From contig JAKCOZ010000005.1 in NCBI GenBank assembly GCA_022605955.1, positions 52,763,762-52,827,761 on the forward strand: a stretch of DNA of 64,000 nt. The letters run 5' to 3'. The notes below the pieces were generated by a model. The model saw nothing but the letters and a program-made list of their open reading frames with translations, did no database searches and was not told where the DNA came from. Each line of letters starts with the position of its first letter. Positions within the stretch are counted from its first letter, which is position 1. Below are positions 38,701-51,230 of this stretch, piece after piece. A program made the translations under genes and the position numbers. This DNA comes from Rallus limicola (Eukaryota > Chordata > Aves > Gruiformes > Rallidae).

Positions 38701-41700
38701 AGAGATGAGGGAGAGAAAGCAAAGGGAACACTGACCTGTGCTGTGGGAGGAGTAAACTCTCTATCCTGAGGGGATGCCACCATGGTTGCCCAAACCCTTA
38801 ATAAGGATCCATTTTGCAGATGCCATGGCAGAAAGGCTTTCTGGATGGTGAGTGCCCTGTGCTGAACCAGACTGGCTCTGCTGCAGAAAGAGGCACCTTT
38901 TTTTAACTTAATTTGGAGCACAGTCTATGGTGACAAAGGAGTGGAGGGGAAAGGCAGGTTTTGGACTGTTGGCAAGGACATCTGAGTTCAGGAGAGATGT
39001 GGATGGGTCCAAGCTGTCTACTATGCAGCTGCTCGCCCTGAACAGCAGCACAGAGGGTGAGGTCTTCTGACCTGCTCTTTGGAGAAGTTTATTCTCTTCA
39101 TACACTGCATTTGTATGAACAACACCCACCAACACCCCTGGATACAGGGAGGTCCGAACTAACTGTCATCAGCTCAGATACCACGGTAGGAGTCTGCATC
39201 CTAGCAAGCAACACATGACTCAAAATACCTGGGAGGTGCTTTGCTTGGCACATCCAAGCACAAAGTGCTTCCTACTGCTGTTGTTCCTTACCTTTTCCCT
39301 AAGACCTGGGTGGTCAGCTTGGCCAAACCCCTGTGTTTGCGCTCCCCACCCTCTTTTGAACACAAACAAGGTGTGGAAGGAGGCAGCCAGATGCTGATGG
39401 TGCCAGCTTGCCTACGTTTCCTTTACGTCACGCTGCGCAAGGCGTATGTCTCTCCTTTGCACTTGCGTCCTACAGATCCAGGCCAGGTTCTTTCCTTCCA
39501 TTAGACAGAAAAAGATGGATAATGGGTTTCACATGCAGCGTTGGAACAGCCAGAATGAGCTTGTTTCTGAATGAACCAGATGCTGGGAGTATTTTTTAGA
39601 CAAAGATTAAAAGGAAAAGGAGCAACACAGTGGTGGCCCACTGAAATCAAAGAGGGAACTGGATGAGCTCACTGCTTTAGCCTCAGAGCTGAGGAGCCTA
39701 ACAAAGGCAGATATAAAAATGCCTTCAAATATGCCAATAATTTATTCTCCTTGGCATCCCTTCAGAGTTGGCAGGCTCCATAAATCCTCTTGCACAGTTT
39801 GATTAAGCTTTGGCTGTCAGCGTCAGGCCAATATTTGAATCTCTCTGTGAAACTCTATGCCAGATCTGTGTAAACATTCCTTTTTCCCTTTATTTTCTGT
39901 TTTAGAAAGGCTTTCATCTTGTGTTTCCTGGTTGGCTTCAGAGCCACTGCAGCAATAACAGGACTCTGAAGCCTGTTGTTTCCCAACGCATAAAGAGTTC
40001 TGCAGTTTTAGATGATCTCTCTTCTAGACTGGTTTTGCCCTGAAGTGTACTGAAGTGACAGGGCTGTGCTCCACCACAGATGGCTTTCTTACATCTTTTA
40101 CCTGAGCTCACATATCCGTTTCTGGAACATGCTGCTGCTTACTCATTGCATCTTAATTCTCAAACAGCAAACAGCTTTCCCCAGTAATTTTAATCTCCTC
40201 TGTCAGTTGATCACACCCCTTTCTGAAGCATTCTGCTTCCCCACAGCAGTAGTCCCATGCTTCTGAATAATTCACTTCTGAAAAAGATCTAAAGACATCT
40301 CTGTATAGCTTGCCAAGGCCAAATTCATCTTGAATTTCCCTTTCCCATTCCAATAGGCTGAAATTAGCTTCTTGCTAAAGTCCACAGCATGCAGGCTCAG
40401 ATTTGCTTCATAACAAATTGTTTTGAATGCCTATTGTAATGTCAGGTATGACTCATCCTCCTCTTTCCCGACAGAAATGGGGAAAGAAAGTGAAGGATCA
40501 TTCATTGTGACAACTTTGTCTGCCCCCACTTCTTCTTGTACTTGCTCCCAAGTGCTCAGGAAAAAGCGATTCCCTTGGCCAAGCCTAAGACTTGTGGCCC
40601 TCTGCCTCAGATAAACACTGTGATTATAGACCCTCACAGATGTTTTGGTGAAGTCCATTAGTATCTAACCCTGGGGAAGGCCCAAACCTGAGTCTGGTCT
40701 GGAGATTGGAATGATTGCTGAACGATGGGACCAGCCCACTGGAGCTGGTCTAACCAACTCCATCTAACTGGGAGGTCTCAATGCAGTCTGAGCTACTCAG
40801 GGCTGTACGTCTTGTCCTTCCAGCTTTGACCTTTCTGACCTGCTGTGTCTTTTCAGGACCTTTAAAATTAAAAGAATCAAACTATAACCAAGACCATGAA
40901 AAAACTCCTTTGAAGTATTTTCTTGTGATTTTCTTTTCTTTTCTTTTTTTTCTTAATTGGCCTTTACAGGTCTGTCTGGGGCACTTTAGTCCCCTTTGTA
41001 CTTGACACTATGTAAATAGGCCACCCAGGGTTGTGTAATAGATTCCCAGTTCCTCTTGACAGGACTATCAGAAAAGGATTAATTGTTATCCCGTGCAATC
41101 CTGGGGAGATTTTCCTACTGCTTAAAACGAGAGTGGGATCATGCCCCCAGTCTGTTAATAAGTGTGATGGTCATTCTGCCTCCACGTTTGTTACTCTGAT
41201 TGATGTACTGACGTAGTAATTGAGCTGCACATGCCCATGTTGTACCTGTAGTCCAGTTGTAATTTAAAAACAGCAGCTGGCGATTGATCCTGTCTGAGCA
41301 GCGTGTGCAGCCAGTGACCCACGGGGGACTGGGGTTGACTCATCAGTCCTGAAAACACAGAGTTCCAGAATGACATCTTGACCAAAACCTATGTAAAATA
41401 TTCCATCTATCTAATGAATAAAGATAATTTCTGTTTATTATTATTTATTATGGGAGTACTAAGTACAGATGTATCAAAAATCACTAGCTGTCATCAGGGC
41501 CAGTATGCATTAGATGCCTGTGGCCTTTTCATTCTCTGTTAGTGGTGTTGACTTACTCGCTGGTGAGTGGGGAGGAGCAGGGAAACAGGTAGATTTCAGC
41601 ACAGTAAGGAAACTCATCGCTATCGATACATTCAATTCCACTATTTTGGGCCAAGTTCTCTCCTGCTGATAGTCAGCAAACCCACACCACTTTACACTGC

Positions 41701-41948
41701 CAGGAGATTTGGAGCCGGATGTGTCTGTCCCACACATGAGTTGCTCTACCCACCTTGGTTTATTTTGCTAGTCTCTTCCTCAGCACTGTTTGCAAGACAG
41801 TTAATCCTTCCTGTTCCCTCGAGCCTTGACTGGGCAGCATCGAGGAGCCATTCGTGTGCTAGGGGAAAGCGAGATCAAATTTATCTGCTTAATATCCACT
41901 GTGCTGACATTTTGTCCTCCTTGCCTGTGGCTGGTGCATTAAACATGT

Positions 41949-41976
41949 GACTGTAACATTGATCAGTGTTACAGTC
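41949..41976. repeat. 28-bp near-perfect palindrome
   Basis: GACTGTAACA at 41949-41958 is the exact reverse complement of TGTTACAGTC at 41967-41976. The eight bases between also pair, except for one T-G position (41959 with 41966), with GATC at the centre. The whole is a spacer-less palindrome with 27 of 28 bases in register apart from that wobble pair. It could bind a dimeric factor or form a hairpin in RNA. No family was recognised. Confidence 0.92.
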
Positions 41977-44900
41977 TCCTGGCTTTTTAGGAGCAAGGTT
42001 GAAGACTGGTTTTTACTTCCCTTCCCGTTCCTTTTTTCTCTGGAAAAGGAAATAACCAAGATCTCACACTCGCTCTCTTCCCCACCTAGCTCCTTAAAAT
42101 GCTTTCAGGGCTGCCTTGTACTTCTGAGCCCCCGCACCACCCTCACTGGACCTTCTCTGCACTGAAGGACTTCACCTGCTCACACTTTTCTGCAGCCAGG
42201 ACCCCAGCATGGGGGTAGAAGCACCCTGTGCATCACATGGCTTCTATTCTGGCTCAGCACCACAATGAATCGCACTGGTACGAATCAGGGCTTTCTAGCA
42301 GTGAGCCCTGCTGCGTGTAGCGTAGGAATCTGAAACGCCACGCGGCCTCTGATGGCTGCAAGTCAAAGCAAATCCCCAGTGTAAGACAGAGGCGGCACTC
42401 AAGAGAGCCGTAATGTCTCCAAGTCCTATTCTGAGCAGCACATTCCTCTCTGAAGGTCAGTAGGACTTGGGCTTCCAAGCGCCTGGCTTGCACCCACTGC
42501 CAAATTGCTGCAGTTTAAGTTACTGGGCACCAGCTCCCAGAGCTGTGGAGCTTCATCTGAGATCAGGCTCCTCCACTCCCTGTAACCCACTTGTGTTCAG
42601 CCCTGGATTGCTCCTGTATGGGGAAGCAAGGCATGCTTGCAAGCATCACCCCAGCAGAATGGCAATGGGTGTGATGGAGCCTTGCCCAGGAAAGCAAAAG
42701 ACAAGACTGCCTCAAAAAACAGCTTTTTAGTTAAAAAAAAAGTAAGAAGAAAAAAAAGAGCGCTCTCTGCTCTGCTGTGCTATTGCCTCCTGTCTTCCAG
42801 TCATTAGAAATAATACTGACAGTAACAGACGGAGCCATCGAGCCATCTTTCTTCTCCTTTGTTTAGGGGTGGATGAAGGCTAATGAAACCCCAAACTGCA
42901 GGTTTGTTTGCCTTACATAATAGGCAGCCAAACTGTTTTCAGCAACTGCAACATTTAGTTGAGAGATTCATGGAGGGAAGCCTTAATTAGAGTAATTGCT
43001 CTATTTATATAACGATTCCCTTTTGTCTGAGATCAAATAGATCTTTGAGAAATCTTATTTCCTTTCCAGTTAATTTCTGCCCTGCTAGTTTAGCTCATGA
43101 ATCTTAATGAAGACCAGTGTGATGGGTATCTCCCAATCTCCTCTCCCTCATTACTAAAGGGGAAACTGTGGTAATCTCTGCTGCTGCTGCTTTTTGCTTT
43201 GGTAGCAACATGGAAGAAACACCAACAGGCAGGAAATGTTAATGCCACAAACAATGAAATTTGGCTTTCCTTTCATGGTGTGGGCTTGGCTATTGCATTG
43301 ACACAATCCTGAATAGGGGTCCTCTGAGGCATGCAGTGTGATGGAGAGGAGGTGTGAGTGGGGGTCTACCATCATATCTGGGACAGGCTGCCTTGGACTC
43401 CTGGCAAAATAAGGTGATACATTTCTCTGGGACTCTGTTCCCTGCTCATAAGATGGGGCAGAGCCTCCATCTCTGCCCTGTGCTTGTATTTGAAAGATGA
43501 GATGCTCAGGGGCACAGGCTTTCTCTCACAAGGTAAATTCACCCTGCCCAGGGCAACAGAGTCCTGATGGCAGCTGGTGCATCTAAGACTTTCTTTAATA
43601 CAAGAAATAATGATTTCTTCCTTGTCCAGATGGCTGTCAATGTGAAGGGAATGGCTGAGCAGAAAGTTGCATTCCCCTTCCTGAAGCACATTGCTTATGT
43701 GAAAAGGTCTGGACTTGTGTTTTTCCAGAACATGATGCAATTTCATGTCATCTAGCCACCAAGATATTACTCATGAAATTAATTATCCTGATGCAAGTAG
43801 CACATACATGAGTTACATAAAAAGCTATCAGGGATTCCAGTATTGAGAAAGGGAGCCTGTAAATTCAAGGAAATTAATGCCTGGAAACATCTGCTTTGTG
43901 CAAACATCCCTTTGCTGACTTCCAGACCGTTAGACTAATTTGTAAGCTCAGCTTGTTGAGATGGAAGTTGCAACGCTACATGTGAGCAGCACCAGAGAAG
44001 CCAGCAGAGCCTTGCCCAGCAGGTTGGGAGACCTGGAGTCCTTCCCAGCACCATCCCTTCACCATGTAGTGGGTGAAGGGGAGGACTGGCATGGCTCCCC
44101 TGTGCTCTCTCACCTGCTTGCAGGCTGAGCTCCTAGGGCTGACGCAGATTTTTCCCAGTGGTTGGCATTACTATGTCTGCGTTTTTTCCATGTAACTTCA
44201 CGGGCCTTCTGCGGATTAATCTTCAGCTTTTAATTTCTTGTCATGGCTTGCTGCCTTTTCTCCCAGTCAACGTTTTCAAATGATTTTGTGAAGTCATGTT
44301 TTTGGCTCATTCCAGCTGCTGGTTTTGGCTGCGATGCTGCTGAGAGGGTTAGCTGAGGTCAGAGAGAACCTCGCTTGAATTACTGCTCAGCAAACTGGTG
44401 TAGCCCAAGGAGGCACAGTCTGTGGATGCTCCCCAGGGGACCTTTAGACTGGGAGGTGGATAATTCTTCATTGGACTCTATGTGCCAAAGGTTGAGATTC
44501 ATGGTGGATTCTGGGTTATTGTGCAAAATTAGAGATGCCCAGTAAACAGTAGGAAATGACACTTTGACACAAAAAGTTTTCTGCTGAACTTTATCTCTCA
44601 TCACCTGCAAAAACACTGGAGAGTTTTACTTGGAAGGACACTTTAGGGCTATCCAACCGGTAAAGCAAGAGTCCAACTCTGGCCTTCCCATGGATTCCAG
44701 GAAGAGCCAACTCTTTGTAAGACAATTTCCAATTGTTTCTAAATACAGACAAAGGGATCAGGAGAAAGATTAGCTGCACTTCCAAAAAGCTTTCCCCTGC
44801 AGCCTGCATGTGTGCAGAGGGCAGCATCTCTGTGCTCCTGGCACTCAGGTTTACCCCTCCTGCTGCACAAGTGCCTCTTACATGGTCAGAGACATGTGTG

Positions 44901-47509
44901 TGGGCTCAGGCTGCTTATTTGGGAGATGAAGGCTGAGCTTGTAATTAAGTTCCTCAGAAATTCCAAGTTCTCTGTTTGCTCTGCTGCAAGTGCCATCAGA
45001 TAGCAGAGGCGGCATGAGACAGGCTGTCAGTGGAGGAATGTCAGTACTGCCTAAGGCAGAGAGAAAGAAGGATTCATGGGCTACTCAGCCTTTGAGAGGT
45101 CATTATAGTCTTTTGTTTATTTCTGACATACTGGACATCACAAACTAAAACTTCATGTACTTCTTTGTCAGTGCAGTAATTTCTGGTGAACCAAAATAGC
45201 ATTTGAGAGGGTAGGTTATTGATTTTACTGGAAACTGGCTTCAAAAAGGTCATCCTTTAATTTTATATGCCTCTTACAGTAAGGCAGATAGCTCTTCTCC
45301 AGTGCTGGAATCACTGCTTGCACACCTTTTTTCAGCCCTATTGCCAGATAAAGACTGGAGCAGCTTTCCAGAGAAAATACACACCAATTCCCTTTATGTA
45401 AGGGGAGAGTAACACTGGCCAACCTCTCATTTTCCATCACAGCCCCTGGGTGCAGAGGCGTGTGTACCTTCACAGGCTGAGTAACCTGCAGGCATGTGCT
45501 GTGGCTGCCCAGAATACAGCAACATATTTCATGTAGTGCATGGGGATGTTTAAAGAAAACATTTTCAGTGGCAGTCCCCAAGAGGGCCACCAAGAGGCCT
45601 CAGCACGGCCTACAATGTGTTTATCAGGGATGCAAGTTCATGTCAAGAGACTTGCTCTCCTTTGAAATTATATCCCTAGTTGGAGCAGACTAATTTGAAT
45701 GTGAGTGCTGTGAAAGGGAGGCCTCTTCACGCTGTGGTGATGCTCTTTGTAGAGCATGTGATTTGTGTGCACATCCAAGGCCCTGCTTGCCTGCGCTATG
45801 GAGTTGCAGTATCTAAGAAACAAGCTTAGAGAAACCTATCCATAGTGGTTTACGGTGATGCTGGATCACTCCAGCCCTCAGCACCCTTGTCCTTCAAAGC
45901 CCTGTTTTATAAAGGAAGAGGCAGCAGCACTCAGCTTGTGCCTGACAGCTGGGGAGGGGGCTGTTTGATTGCGTGTCCCATAGGTCAGCTCAGGCCCGTC
46001 AGAGGCAAGGATTAATTTAGAGGGGTTTTGTGGCAGCCCAGCATCACTCTCAGCAACCAGCTGGGGGAATGTGTTCCAGCAGTGGGAGAATTTGAAGTTT
46101 TTGCTCTCCTTCTGCCTTCTTTGGGCACCAAACCTGGGGTAGAAGGTGCCTAGAGTTACCCAACTGAGGTTTCTCAATCTGTGGGTCCAGTGCGCAAATC
46201 AGAATTAGCTGGATGAATCTGGTTTTCATTTTGGTTTGAATGTTGTTTTGCTCTTTCAGAGCCCAAAAGAGCCCACTTCAAGGGATGGCCCTTGCCTAAT
46301 CCACATTGTCCTAACAACAACGGTGTTCTAAGCAGCCAGGAATGCATTTACGTTGGCTCTTGCCTTGTGGCATTGGATGCCTTCACTTGGTACAATTTTG
46401 GCATCATGTGTAATAAAGCAAGAAACTAGGAATGTAAACACACTTTTATATCTCAGGGCTCAAAACTGGCCTGGGAATGGGTGGTTCAGTTTAGGTTTTG
46501 GTCTTATATGGTTGAGCATGAATGAGAACCCAAGAAAAGCATATTACCAGCCCTTTTCAGAGATTATCTGCTTTCATTATTTTTGTTTTTCTCCTCCAGA
46601 TTTAGCAGAAGCTTTGTGGTGTAATGAAGGCAACAGCAGGTCAAGAGCCAGGAGACACTGGGCTTATTCCTAACTCTCCCCCACCCCTCTTTGTCCTGTC
46701 TTTTTGGACTGTTTTAGTCTGTACCACTCCCAGCACCAGTAAACTCTGATCTTTTTTGAGCTTTCTAGGTGTTCCAGCAACGCAAATAAGAGGTAGTGAG
46801 ATGCAGATACCCATCTGTGGGGACAAAGAAGGTGGGCAGGGAATTTCTAGAAATAGATGGGGTTGCCAGGAGATTTCTGGCCTGTTTTGCAAACCAAAGA
46901 GATTTAGTTTGAGACTTGCAAAGTCTTGTCTGAACCAGGTTTCTGAGAGCTTTTGGCTTGACCCATTTCTGGTTTGGAAATAGAGCTGTTGTCTGGGGAT
47001 TGGTATCCTACAGAAATTTTGGGGAATAGTCTCTTGGGGAAAAAAATGTGTTTGGGTTCAGCTAGGAGAAAGGGAGAAAAACAGGTTGGGGAAATAGAGA
47101 AGTTGTGCTTGTCCTTGGGCCCAACCCTGAAAACTGCCTAACTGAGGGCTGAGGAGTCCAGAGAGAGCACAGGCCGACAAACAGCAACCTTGGCTTGGCT
47201 CCTGCCCTGGTGTTACAGATCTGGATGTGCTCAATAGCTCTTTCTACTGATGTTTTGTGTGGAATGGTGAGAAAGAGTTCTTCTGTAGGGAATCCCATGG
47301 CAGCACACATCCTCAGAGGGCTCAGGAGGTCAGGCTGAGATCAGGGATTTTGTGATAATGTCAGCAGAGTCTGGGGTCCGGCAAGGTCTCAACTACTTTG
47401 GCTCTGAAGCCACCTCAGCATGGGGTACTGGGGAGACTTCTAAAATAAATTAGGAAGAAGACAGGCAGTTGTCTGGCTTCTCCCCATCTTCTCCCTAAGG
47501 GTGGGTGTT

Positions 47510-47811
47510 AAGAGGATGGAGCCAGACTCTTTTCAGTAGTGCCCAGTGACAGGACAAGGGACAGTGGGCACAAACTGGAACATGGGAAGTTCCAGCTCAG
47601 CATTAGGAAAAACTTCACTCTCAGGGTATGGAGCACTGGGACAGGCTGCCCAGAGAGGTTGAGGAGTCTCCTTCTCTGGAGATAATCAAAACCTGTCTGG
47701 ACACAATCCTGTGCAACCTGCTCTAGATGATCCTGCTCTAGCAGGGAGGTTGTGATGCCTAGATCTCTCCAGAGGTTCCTTCCAACCACTATCATTCTGG
47801 GATTCTGTGAA
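47510..47811 (+). mobile_element. CR1 LINE 3' fragment, same strand as PRKCH
   Basis: The copy shows GACTCTTTTCAGTAGTGCCC, GACAGGACAAGGGACAGTGG, CTGGGACAGGCTGCCCAGAG and GGAGATAATCAAAACCTGTC in CR1 order, ending GGTTCCTTCCAACCACTATC then ATTCTGGGATTCTGTGA. It is 5'-truncated, about 300 bases, and non-coding. It lies about 1.2 kb upstream of the next PRKCH exon. Confidence 0.92.
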
Positions 47812-49030
47812 TGGCTAGACCTTTATCCAGTTACCTTAGGAGAATTTGTACCTTCTGAAAAGCTCCTTCGGTCAGAGCGAAGTTGGTCTCTCACCACACC
47901 TCCCCTTCTTTTCATTTCCCCATTGCTGAGATGCAGCAGATTTGGTCGTTCCCAAAACAGTGACCGATTGTCTGGTTTTGCTGGTTCAGCTATTTGCTAA
48001 ACATAATGCTCTTTCATCTTTGAGGAAATCGTCTGGACACCTCCACCAGAGTGGAGCTTGCTTTATGCTGCTGTTTCAATAGGCAAATAAAAGCATCTAT
48101 TTTCCCAGTTTAAACATAACCCGGTTTCTCTAATGAATAAGAAATACTTGAGGGCAGGGGAAAGATTTGGTTTACTGAAATTTTAAGAACTACAATCCTA
48201 AATTAACAAGTCAACTAACTCTTTTCCTGCCTGGGGAAAGGATTCCTCTCTTCGACCAGTATTTGCCTTAAGAAATATCCACAGCACTTGCACCTCATCA
48301 TTCTTGTTGAGACCTAAAGGGCACCTGCCAGGGCCTCTTCATGCTGTGTGCTTTTCTCATTGCTCTCTGGAAAATCAGAGCACTTTAGCTGAGGATTGAG
48401 ATTCATTTTCACTGGTGGCAGAGTAAAAAGGTTGTAAAAAGAAATTTCTGTTAAGAGTTTCACCACTGAGAGAGGAGATGGTCACCTGTCTGCTCACAAT
48501 CTGCTTGGGGTTTGGGTGGCTCTAAAAGCCAGTGTCTTGCTCATTTTCCTCTGTTTCCTGAGATGACAGGAAGGAAAGTGTAGGCTTCTGGCCGTGCTTC
48601 AGCAGGCTGAGATTTAGGAAAAAGACTCAGCTGAGACTGACTGCAGTCCAAAGCCTGGCTGACTGGTGAGCAGCACTTGAGAGTGAACTTGTAATTCTGT
48701 AATTCTTGTAATACAGAAATTAACAACCACCAAAACCACCGTGCAACATTTATAATGTGCAAACGATGTACTTCAACTTTCTTTTCTTATTGTGGTAACC
48801 AAGGATTTCACCAAAGAAAAGGGATGAAGGAGAAATACACCCTGACTTCTTCCTCCAGAGAATGAGTCAAGTTCCTTGCATGCGGTTCCAGTACAGTGAA
48901 ATTGAGAAGTCTGGCCAGCAACTGGGTTCAACAGGAAAGCTGAGGACAAGCTTTTGTGTGACTGCTAATAGGTCCCTCTCCTGTGACCCTGCCAGATGGG
49001 AGGAAACAAACAGCCCTCTTTGTTTTTCAG

Positions 49031-49174
49031 TTCATGACGAAGAACCCCAACATGCGGCTGGGCAGCCCGGGGCTGGGCGGCGAGAACGCGATTGTACGGC
49101 ACCCCTACTTCAAAGACCTGGACTGGGACCTGCTGAACCAGCGCCAGATGGAGCCACCGTTCAGACCCCGAATT
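49031..49174 (+). CDS. PRKCH: PRKCH coding exon 4 of 5 in window: end of kinase domain and start of AGC tail
   Basis: The exon encodes 48 residues, from FMTKNPNMRL to EPPFRPRI, in phase 0 at both ends (acceptor TTTCAG, donor GTATGT). It carries helix H and helix I, the KNPNMRLGS segment with the C-lobe Arg common to AGC kinases, the RHPYFKDLDWDLL segment, and the start of the C-terminal tail (EPPFRPRI), which packs against the N-lobe. The first half is very GC-rich, and the residues SPGLGGENAIV differ from the mammalian eta sequence as I recall it while keeping GGE and the length of the loop. The 144-base length is a multiple of three, so skipping would be frame-neutral but would delete the end of the kinase domain. 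Confidence 0.96.
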
Positions 49175-50546
49175 GTATGTGGGAAGGAGGGGTGGGGGAA
49201 AAGGATCATAGGGTTTTTTTTTTTACCTTCTGGGCTCTATCAGTGGGTTTATTCCCATAAGATGGGAAAGGAGGACGTGAAAGCCCTGGCGTTGAGGTCT
49301 CTGGTCTTGGCTTGGCTGTTGGTTGGCCACCTGATGTTGTACAGGTCGCTTTTCCCCTCCACACTGGACTATCAAAGGCAGCTCAGCCAAAAAAAACCCC
49401 AGGTTTGTTAATGCTAGTAAAAGCTTTGTAAAGTCTACTGAGTACCCTTTGTCTTGCCCCAAATATAAACCCAGGTAAATAATCCTCAGTCAGAGCACTC
49501 CACTGACCTCTTCACATCTGGGCTGTCTCTTTTCTATCTCTGCCTGTACAGCACCCAGCACAGTGAGTGTTCCCTGCTCAGACTGCTACCAGCTGACTGC
49601 TTCCAATGGCAGATGGGCTGCAGAGGGGACAGTGCTGCCCTTTTTCCAAGTGGTGCTATGGAGCCCAAAGGATGCTCTCAGAGAGATGCTCTGCAGCTTC
49701 CTTGCCTTTGAAATTATTGCTTGGAGTGGCTGTGTCTGATGCAGTGGCAGTGGTCAATCCAGTCTTGCTCCACAAAGCTCACTGGGAGCAGGATCAGGCA
49801 CTTGGAGGAGCTGTGGCAGCTCAAGACCAGGCTCTTGAGTTGTTTCTTGACCCGAATCAAAGGCTAAAGGAGCCTTGTCAGTTTGCCATGAGCTGGACAG
49901 GATCTGGGAACATTAGACTTCAATGTCAATAAAACATCTTGTTCTGGATGCAGAAAAAACACACGCCTTGTCAAAATCTGCCACAATCCCCATTTGTGTG
50001 TGTGCATTGTAAACAGGCCCACTCTGTGGCACGCAGTAAGGAATCCAGCACCTGGAGCCAAGCCATTGGTCTTCCCAGGGCCCAGTAATTCAGTATTGTG
50101 CAAGTTTAATGGCTCGTGCAGAGGAGTGTATGCCCACCCCCAAAACTCAGCCCAGACACTCTGCAGATAAGGAGGGACTGCGTGGAGTCAGCTGGTTGGC
50201 AACACACTGATAACTGCTTCAGATGGCTGGGTCTGGTCTGTTCCCTGAGGAAAGGAACTGATTTATCTGCCCTGTCTGGGCAGGCAACCCATCAGAAGTT
50301 CAGTTCAGTTCAGTTCAAAAAGGGTTTGCCTCCAAGAAGCCTGCAGACACTCTTGAGAGGCTTCACACTGGAAGCAGGGACACTCAGCTGCTCCCAATCC
50401 AACAACCCCAGAACAGGCTTTCACCAGGCTCAGCACTGGGTTATGGAGATGATGGTTCATTGCACTTAAGACTAGACTAAAGATGCAGAGCGGGGATCAA
50501 GCAGATGATACATATTCTGACATCTCTGTTTTTTTCCCTTTGACAG
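49175..50546 (+). other. PRKCH: PRKCH last intron, 1.37 kb
   Basis: A phase-0 GT-AG intron with donor GTATGT and acceptor TTTGACAG. It contains a small (CAGTT)n run at 50299-50316. No other element was recognised. Confidence 0.95.
50299..50316. repeat. CAGTT pentanucleotide repeat
   Basis: Three to four tandem CAGTT units in the last PRKCH intron. It is a short simple repeat. Confidence 0.75.
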
Positions 50547-50693
50547 AAATCCAAAGATGATGTGAGCAACTTTGATCCAGATTTTATAAAGGAGGAGCCC
50601 ATTCTGACCCCCATCGAAGAAGGAATCCTTCCGATGATAAACCAAGATGAATTTAGAAACTTTTCATTCACAAGCCCAGAACTGAAGCAATAG
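50547..50693 (+). CDS. PRKCH: PRKCH terminal coding exon: turn motif, hydrophobic motif and stop
   Basis: The exon encodes 48 residues, from KSKDDVSNFD to TSPELKQ, and ends at TAG (50691-50693). This is the C-terminal tail of an AGC kinase. NFDPDFIKEEP leads to the turn-motif Thr in ILTPIEEG (codon 50607-50609). The hydrophobic motif FRNFSF follows, with its Ser at 50664-50666. Phosphorylation of these sites, with the activation-loop Thr, matures and stabilises PKCs. The tail INQDEFRNFS matches PKC eta. The residue after the hydrophobic-motif Ser is Phe here, where I recall Tyr in human eta; both are compatible with the motif. The 3' UTR starts directly after the stop. Confidence in exon, frame and stop is high. 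Confidence 0.97.
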   Translation, partial: KSKDDVSNFDPDFIKEEPILTPIEEGILPMINQDEFRNFSFTSPELKQ

Positions 50694-51230
50694 CCACGGC
50701 TTCCCCTGAGGAAGGGCTGCAGAGAGGACTGGGGAGAAATGACATGAAAACAAAAGTTTACCAGAAATTTCATTCTCAAGGAGTAACAGTGCACTGACTT
50801 TACACAATACAGCAGCACCACTGTCAGCGTTACCTTAATGTGAAATTGAAACCTTCCTGTGTTTGTAGGATTTATGCAAATATTGATCAAACATTGGCAG
50901 AAGTGGAACAAACGTGACACTGTAAATAGCTGATGCAGACAGAGAATTGAATGCTGAGCTGGTTGGCTCGGCCTGAATGTCACTGCTTCAGGTGGATTCG
51001 AGGAGTCGGCGTGAGCGTGAAACAAGCATCTTGCAGCTCTGAGCCAAACAGACCTGTTGCAATTCTGATTGTTTGCAAGACTTATTTTGAGGAAGTCTCA
51101 GCACTGTCCAGCATTTTGGAGCTGTGATCCAGCATCCCGTGTCCTGACTGAACCAGAAGTTCCTACTGACTTTACCTGTTTCTGCAGTATTTATTATTTC
51201 TGAAGAATAAATGGCTGTCTTTGCCACTGT
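50694..51230 (+). other. PRKCH: PRKCH 3' untranslated region (proximal poly(A) form)
   Basis: Sequence after the stop codon continues without a splice signal to a consensus AATAAA at 51206-51211, so the proximal 3' UTR is about 530 bases. ATTTATTATTTC just before the poly(A) signal is AU-rich. The end coordinate is the expected cleavage zone, inferred from spacing and not observed. A further ATTAAA at 51551-51556 could define a longer form. Confidence 0.75.
51206..51211 (+). terminator. PRKCH: PRKCH polyadenylation signal AATAAA
   Basis: A canonical hexamer lies 512 bases after the stop codon. It is followed after about 20 bases by a G/T-rich stretch (GTTTGGGTTTCTGTGTG), the usual downstream element for cleavage. 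Confidence 0.8.

Larger units (their letters stand above)
32849..49030 (+). other. PRKCH: PRKCH intron, 16.2 kb
   Basis: A phase-0 GT-AG intron with donor GTGAGT and acceptor TTTCAG. It holds CR1 fragments at about 35350-35722 and 47510-47811, short A-rich tracts near 36006, 36114 and 42730, and a 28-bp palindrome at 41949-41976. AT-rich stretches at about 39690-39900 and 42830-43110 have the look of conserved non-coding DNA, but this cannot be tested without an alignment. I recognise no nested gene; the open frames are short and lack known domains. Confidence 0.93.

Noticed and set aside
45225..45593. 122-codon minus-strand frame in the 16 kb intron
   Set aside because: No recognisable domain, and no matching exon structure around it.
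50477..51025. 182-codon open frame on the minus strand
   Set aside because: It is antisense to the last PRKCH exon and its 3' UTR, with no similarity that I recognise. The plus-strand reading explains the sequence.
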